Shown here one piece after another: positions 44,127-45,901 of a DNA stretch of 45,901 bases. The notes under the pieces were generated by a model. The model was not told the origin of the DNA. It saw only the letters and a program-made list of their open reading frames with translations, and ran no database searches. Where the stretch lies: contig NZ_LBMK01000006.1 of assembly GCF_001005295.1 (NCBI RefSeq), positions 165,191 to 211,091 on the forward strand, read 5' to 3'. Position 1 is the first letter of the stretch; every line of letters begins with the position of its first letter. The stretch comes from Streptomyces yangpuensis (lineage in GTDB: Bacteria > Actinomycetota > Actinomycetes > Streptomycetales > Streptomycetaceae). The translations under genes and the position numbers were made by a program.

Positions 44127-44795
44127 GTGCACATCGTCATCATGGGTTGCGGAAGGGTGGGCTCCGCCCTCGCGCAAACCCTGGAACAGCAGGGTCATAC
44201 GGTCGCAGTCGTCGACCAGGACCCCACCGCATTCCGCCGGCTCGGCGCCGGTTTCGGCGGCCGCCGCGTGACCGGGGTCGGCTTCGACCAGGACACCCTG
44301 CGGGAGGCGGGAATCGAGGACGCGGGCGCGTTCGCGGCCGTCAGCAGTGGTGACAATTCCAACATCATCGCCGCTCGGGTGGCCCGGGAGATGTTCGGCG
44401 TGGAGAACGTCGCGGCGCGCATCTACGACCCCAAGCGCGCCGAGGTCTACCAGCGCCTGGGCATCCCCACCGTCGCCACCGTGCGGTGGACCGCCGACCA
44501 GATGCTGCGCCGGCTGCTGCCCTCGGGCGCCGAGCCGCTGTGGCGGGACCCGAGCGGCGGCGTCCAGCTCGCCGAGGTGCACACCTCCCCCGCCTGGATC
44601 GGGCACAAGGTCAGCAAGATCCAGGACGAGACCGGCGTCCGTGTCGCGTTCCTCACCCGGCTGGGCGAGGCGATGCTGCCGACGTCGCAGACGGTGCTGC
44701 AGGAGGGCGACCTCGTCCACGTGATGATGCGCACGGACGAGATCGACAAGGTCGAGGCGGCCTTCGCCGAGGGGCCCGAGGAGGCACACGCATGA
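44127..44795 (+). CDS. trkA: TrkA-type potassium uptake regulatory protein (RCK)
   Basis: Cytoplasmic NAD(H)-binding RCK protein, 222 aa. The Rossmann motif MGCGRVGSALA is at the N-terminus with the acidic end of beta-2 (VVDQDP). RCK-N runs to about 135 and RCK-C covers the rest. I chose the GTG at 44127, with GGAAGG six bases upstream, over the ATG at 44082. It overlaps the second trkA by ATGA. Pairs of this type (ceoB/ceoC in mycobacteria) gate a Trk-type potassium transporter; no TrkH/TrkG channel gene is in the window. Confidence 0.93.
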   Translation: MHIVIMGCGRVGSALAQTLEQQGHTVAVVDQDPTAFRRLGAGFGGRRVTGVGFDQDTLREAGIEDAGAFAAVSSGDNSNIIAARVAREMFGVENVAARIYDPKRAEVYQRLGIPTVATVRWTADQMLRRLLPSGAEPLWRDPSGGVQLAEVHTSPAWIGHKVSKIQDETGVRVAFLTRLGEAMLPTSQTVLQEGDLVHVMMRTDEIDKVEAAFAEGPEEAHA

Positions 44796-45454
44796 GGGTC
44801 GCTATCGCCGGGGCAGGCGCGGTGGGCCGCTCCATCGCGGGCGAACTGCTGGAGAACGGCCACGAGGTGCTCCTGGTCGACAAGGCGCCGACGGCCATCT
44901 CGGTGGAACGGGTGCCGCAGGCCGAATGGCTGCTGGCCGACGCCTGCGAGATCACCTCGCTGGACGAGGCGGCGCTGCAGCGCTGCAACGTCGTCATCGC
45001 CGCGACCGGCGACGACAAGGTCAACCTGGTCGTCTCGCTGCTCGCGAAGACCGAGTACGGGGTGCCGCGCGTGGTGGCCCGCGTCAACAACCCGAAGAAC
45101 GAGTGGCTCTTCAACGAGTCGTGGGGCGTGGACGTCGCGGTCTCCACGCCGCGTCTGATGTCGGCCCTGGTCGAGGAGGCCGTGAGCGTCGGCGACCTGG
45201 TACGGCTGCTGCGCTTCAGCCACGGCGACGCCAACCTGGTCGAGCTGACCCTGCCGGCCGACTCCTCGGTCGCGGGTACGCAGATCAGCGAGATCAACTG
45301 GCCCGAGGACACCTCGCTGGTCACGATCATCCGCGGCAACCGGGTGCTCACGCCGCACGGCGAGGAGACGCTGGAGCCGGGCGACGAGCTGCTGTTCGTG
45401 GCCGCGCAGGCCCGCGAGGAGCAGCTGGAGGACCTCCTCCAGGCCCGCCAGTAG
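44792..45454 (+). CDS. trkA: Second TrkA-type RCK protein
   Basis: RCK protein of 220 aa, diverged from the first. Rossmann motif AGAGAVGRSIA, acidic LLVDKAP after beta-2, RCK-N to about 130 (VVIAATGDDKVNLVVSLLAK), RCK-C with NLVELTLPADSSVAG and EETLEPGDELLFVA. ATGA overlap with the upstream trkA implies coupled translation and perhaps a hetero-oligomeric ring. A strong terminator follows 23 nt downstream. Confidence 0.94.
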   Translation: MRVAIAGAGAVGRSIAGELLENGHEVLLVDKAPTAISVERVPQAEWLLADACEITSLDEAALQRCNVVIAATGDDKVNLVVSLLAKTEYGVPRVVARVNNPKNEWLFNESWGVDVAVSTPRLMSALVEEAVSVGDLVRLLRFSHGDANLVELTLPADSSVAGTQISEINWPEDTSLVTIIRGNRVLTPHGEETLEPGDELLFVAAQAREEQLEDLLQARQ

Positions 45455-45477
45455 CCCTGCGGGCACGCTCGACGGCC

Positions 45478-45516
45478 CCGAAGGGGGGCGCACCCGCTGG
45501 GTGCGCCCCCCTTCGG
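45478..45516 (+). terminator. Strong terminator after the trkA pair
   Basis: Perfect 18-bp stem (CCGAAGGGGGGCGCACCC and its complement) with a 3-nt loop, 23 nt past the stop. Followed by GC-rich DNA without a U-tract. Confidence 0.92.
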
Positions 45517-45901
45517 GCTTCCCACCCCCGGGCCCGCGGCCCGCACGCGCCCCGGCGACCCAGGCCGCCGGTCGCGGCGGGCGCCGTAGGGCCGTGGCGG
45601 GCCCGTGGGGCCAGGGTTGCCGGGCGGGGCCTCCCGGGCCGTGGTGTGCGGTGGGCGGGGTCCCGGCGGAATGTCTCCTCGGCTCGCGCCTGCGGGCACG
45701 GCTTCGAGCGCCGGGCGGTGGTTGCGCGCTCGTCCTGAGGGGACACTCCGCCGTGCCCCCGCCCTGGCATCCGGTACGCCGGTACAGGCGGCCGTTGCCA
45801 CACCTGCGTGGCGGGTCCCCCGCCCCAGCCGTACGCCGCGGCCCCCAGCCCGCGTACACCGCAGCCCGCGAGAAGCGGCGCCCATCGCACGGCACCGCCC
45901 C
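45517..45901. other. Gene-free end of window
   Basis: About 385 nt of very GC-rich sequence. Open frames on both strands are Arg/Gly/Pro-rich without domains or ribosome sites. Nothing is supported here; a gene may start beyond the edge. Confidence 0.5.

Noticed and set aside
44447..45895. Minus-strand open frames over the trkA pair and the right edge
   Set aside because: Antisense to two clear trkA genes and low-complexity beyond them.

Overview
The window is a high-GC actinobacterial chromosome segment and almost certainly comes from a Streptomyces. Reasons: extreme third-position GC, frequent GTG starts, ATGA and GTGA overlaps, several likely leaderless starts, Tat and Sec signal peptides of streptomycete style, and family content typical of the genus (MutA/MutB/MeaB, PucR-type regulators, ricin-type CBM13 modules, paired TrkA proteins). 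I see no rRNA, tRNA, CRISPR array, transposase or phage gene, so this looks like chromosomal and accessory-metabolism DNA rather than a mobile island.

Layout. 29-4499 (minus strand): a five-gene sulfonate or alkyl-sulfate scavenging operon (AtsK/TauD-type dioxygenase, FMN reductase, Tat lipoprotein binding protein, ATPase, permease). 4500-6217: a 1.7 kb stretch with no convincing gene. 6218-11257 (plus): mutA-mutB-meaB, for adenosylcobalamin-dependent methylmalonyl-CoA mutase. 11381-14623: asparaginase divergent from an Lrp/AsnC regulator, a dimethylarginine-hydrolase-like enzyme and a hypothetical protein. 14988-15251: a small membrane protein. 15278-15525: a decayed copy of a PucR-type regulator whose intact relative lies at 38054-39115. 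15574-17571: a UvrD-like helicase with a degenerate NERD-like N-terminus.

18055-25073 (minus) is the most striking region. An ECF sigma factor is fused in one polypeptide to a zinc-binding anti-sigma-like motif, membrane segments and an extracellular arabinose-binding AbfB (CBM42) domain. It lies immediately upstream of two secreted hemicellulases: a GH10-CBM13-GH62 fusion (xylanase plus arabinofuranosidase) and a ricin-GH74 xyloglucanase. I infer a self-contained system in which the sigma factor senses arabinosylated polymers and drives the enzymes that digest them.

25315-28009: cation/proton antiporter, a frameshifted small membrane protein with a hexanucleotide repeat, and an ion channel with an unusual selectivity filter. 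28016-35704 (minus): a YqiJ/NfeD-like membrane protein, a flotillin and a 1637-residue AAA ATPase in one operon; a perfect hairpin with the Shine-Dalgarno sequence in its loop sits at the ATPase start. 35903-38018: flavin monooxygenase and TetR regulator behind two tandem palindromic operators. 38054-40335: PucR regulator and small membrane proteins. 40336-45454: RNA uracil-C5 methyltransferase, a KimA-like APC transporter and two TrkA-type RCK proteins (potassium control), ending in a strong terminator.

A near-identical inverted repeat (TGCCGG-N3-CCGGCA type) occurs in three intergenic regions between 26.7 and 39.2 kb and may tie the ion-transport, flotillin and regulator genes into one regulon. 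Functions come from reading motifs by eye; no database search was run.
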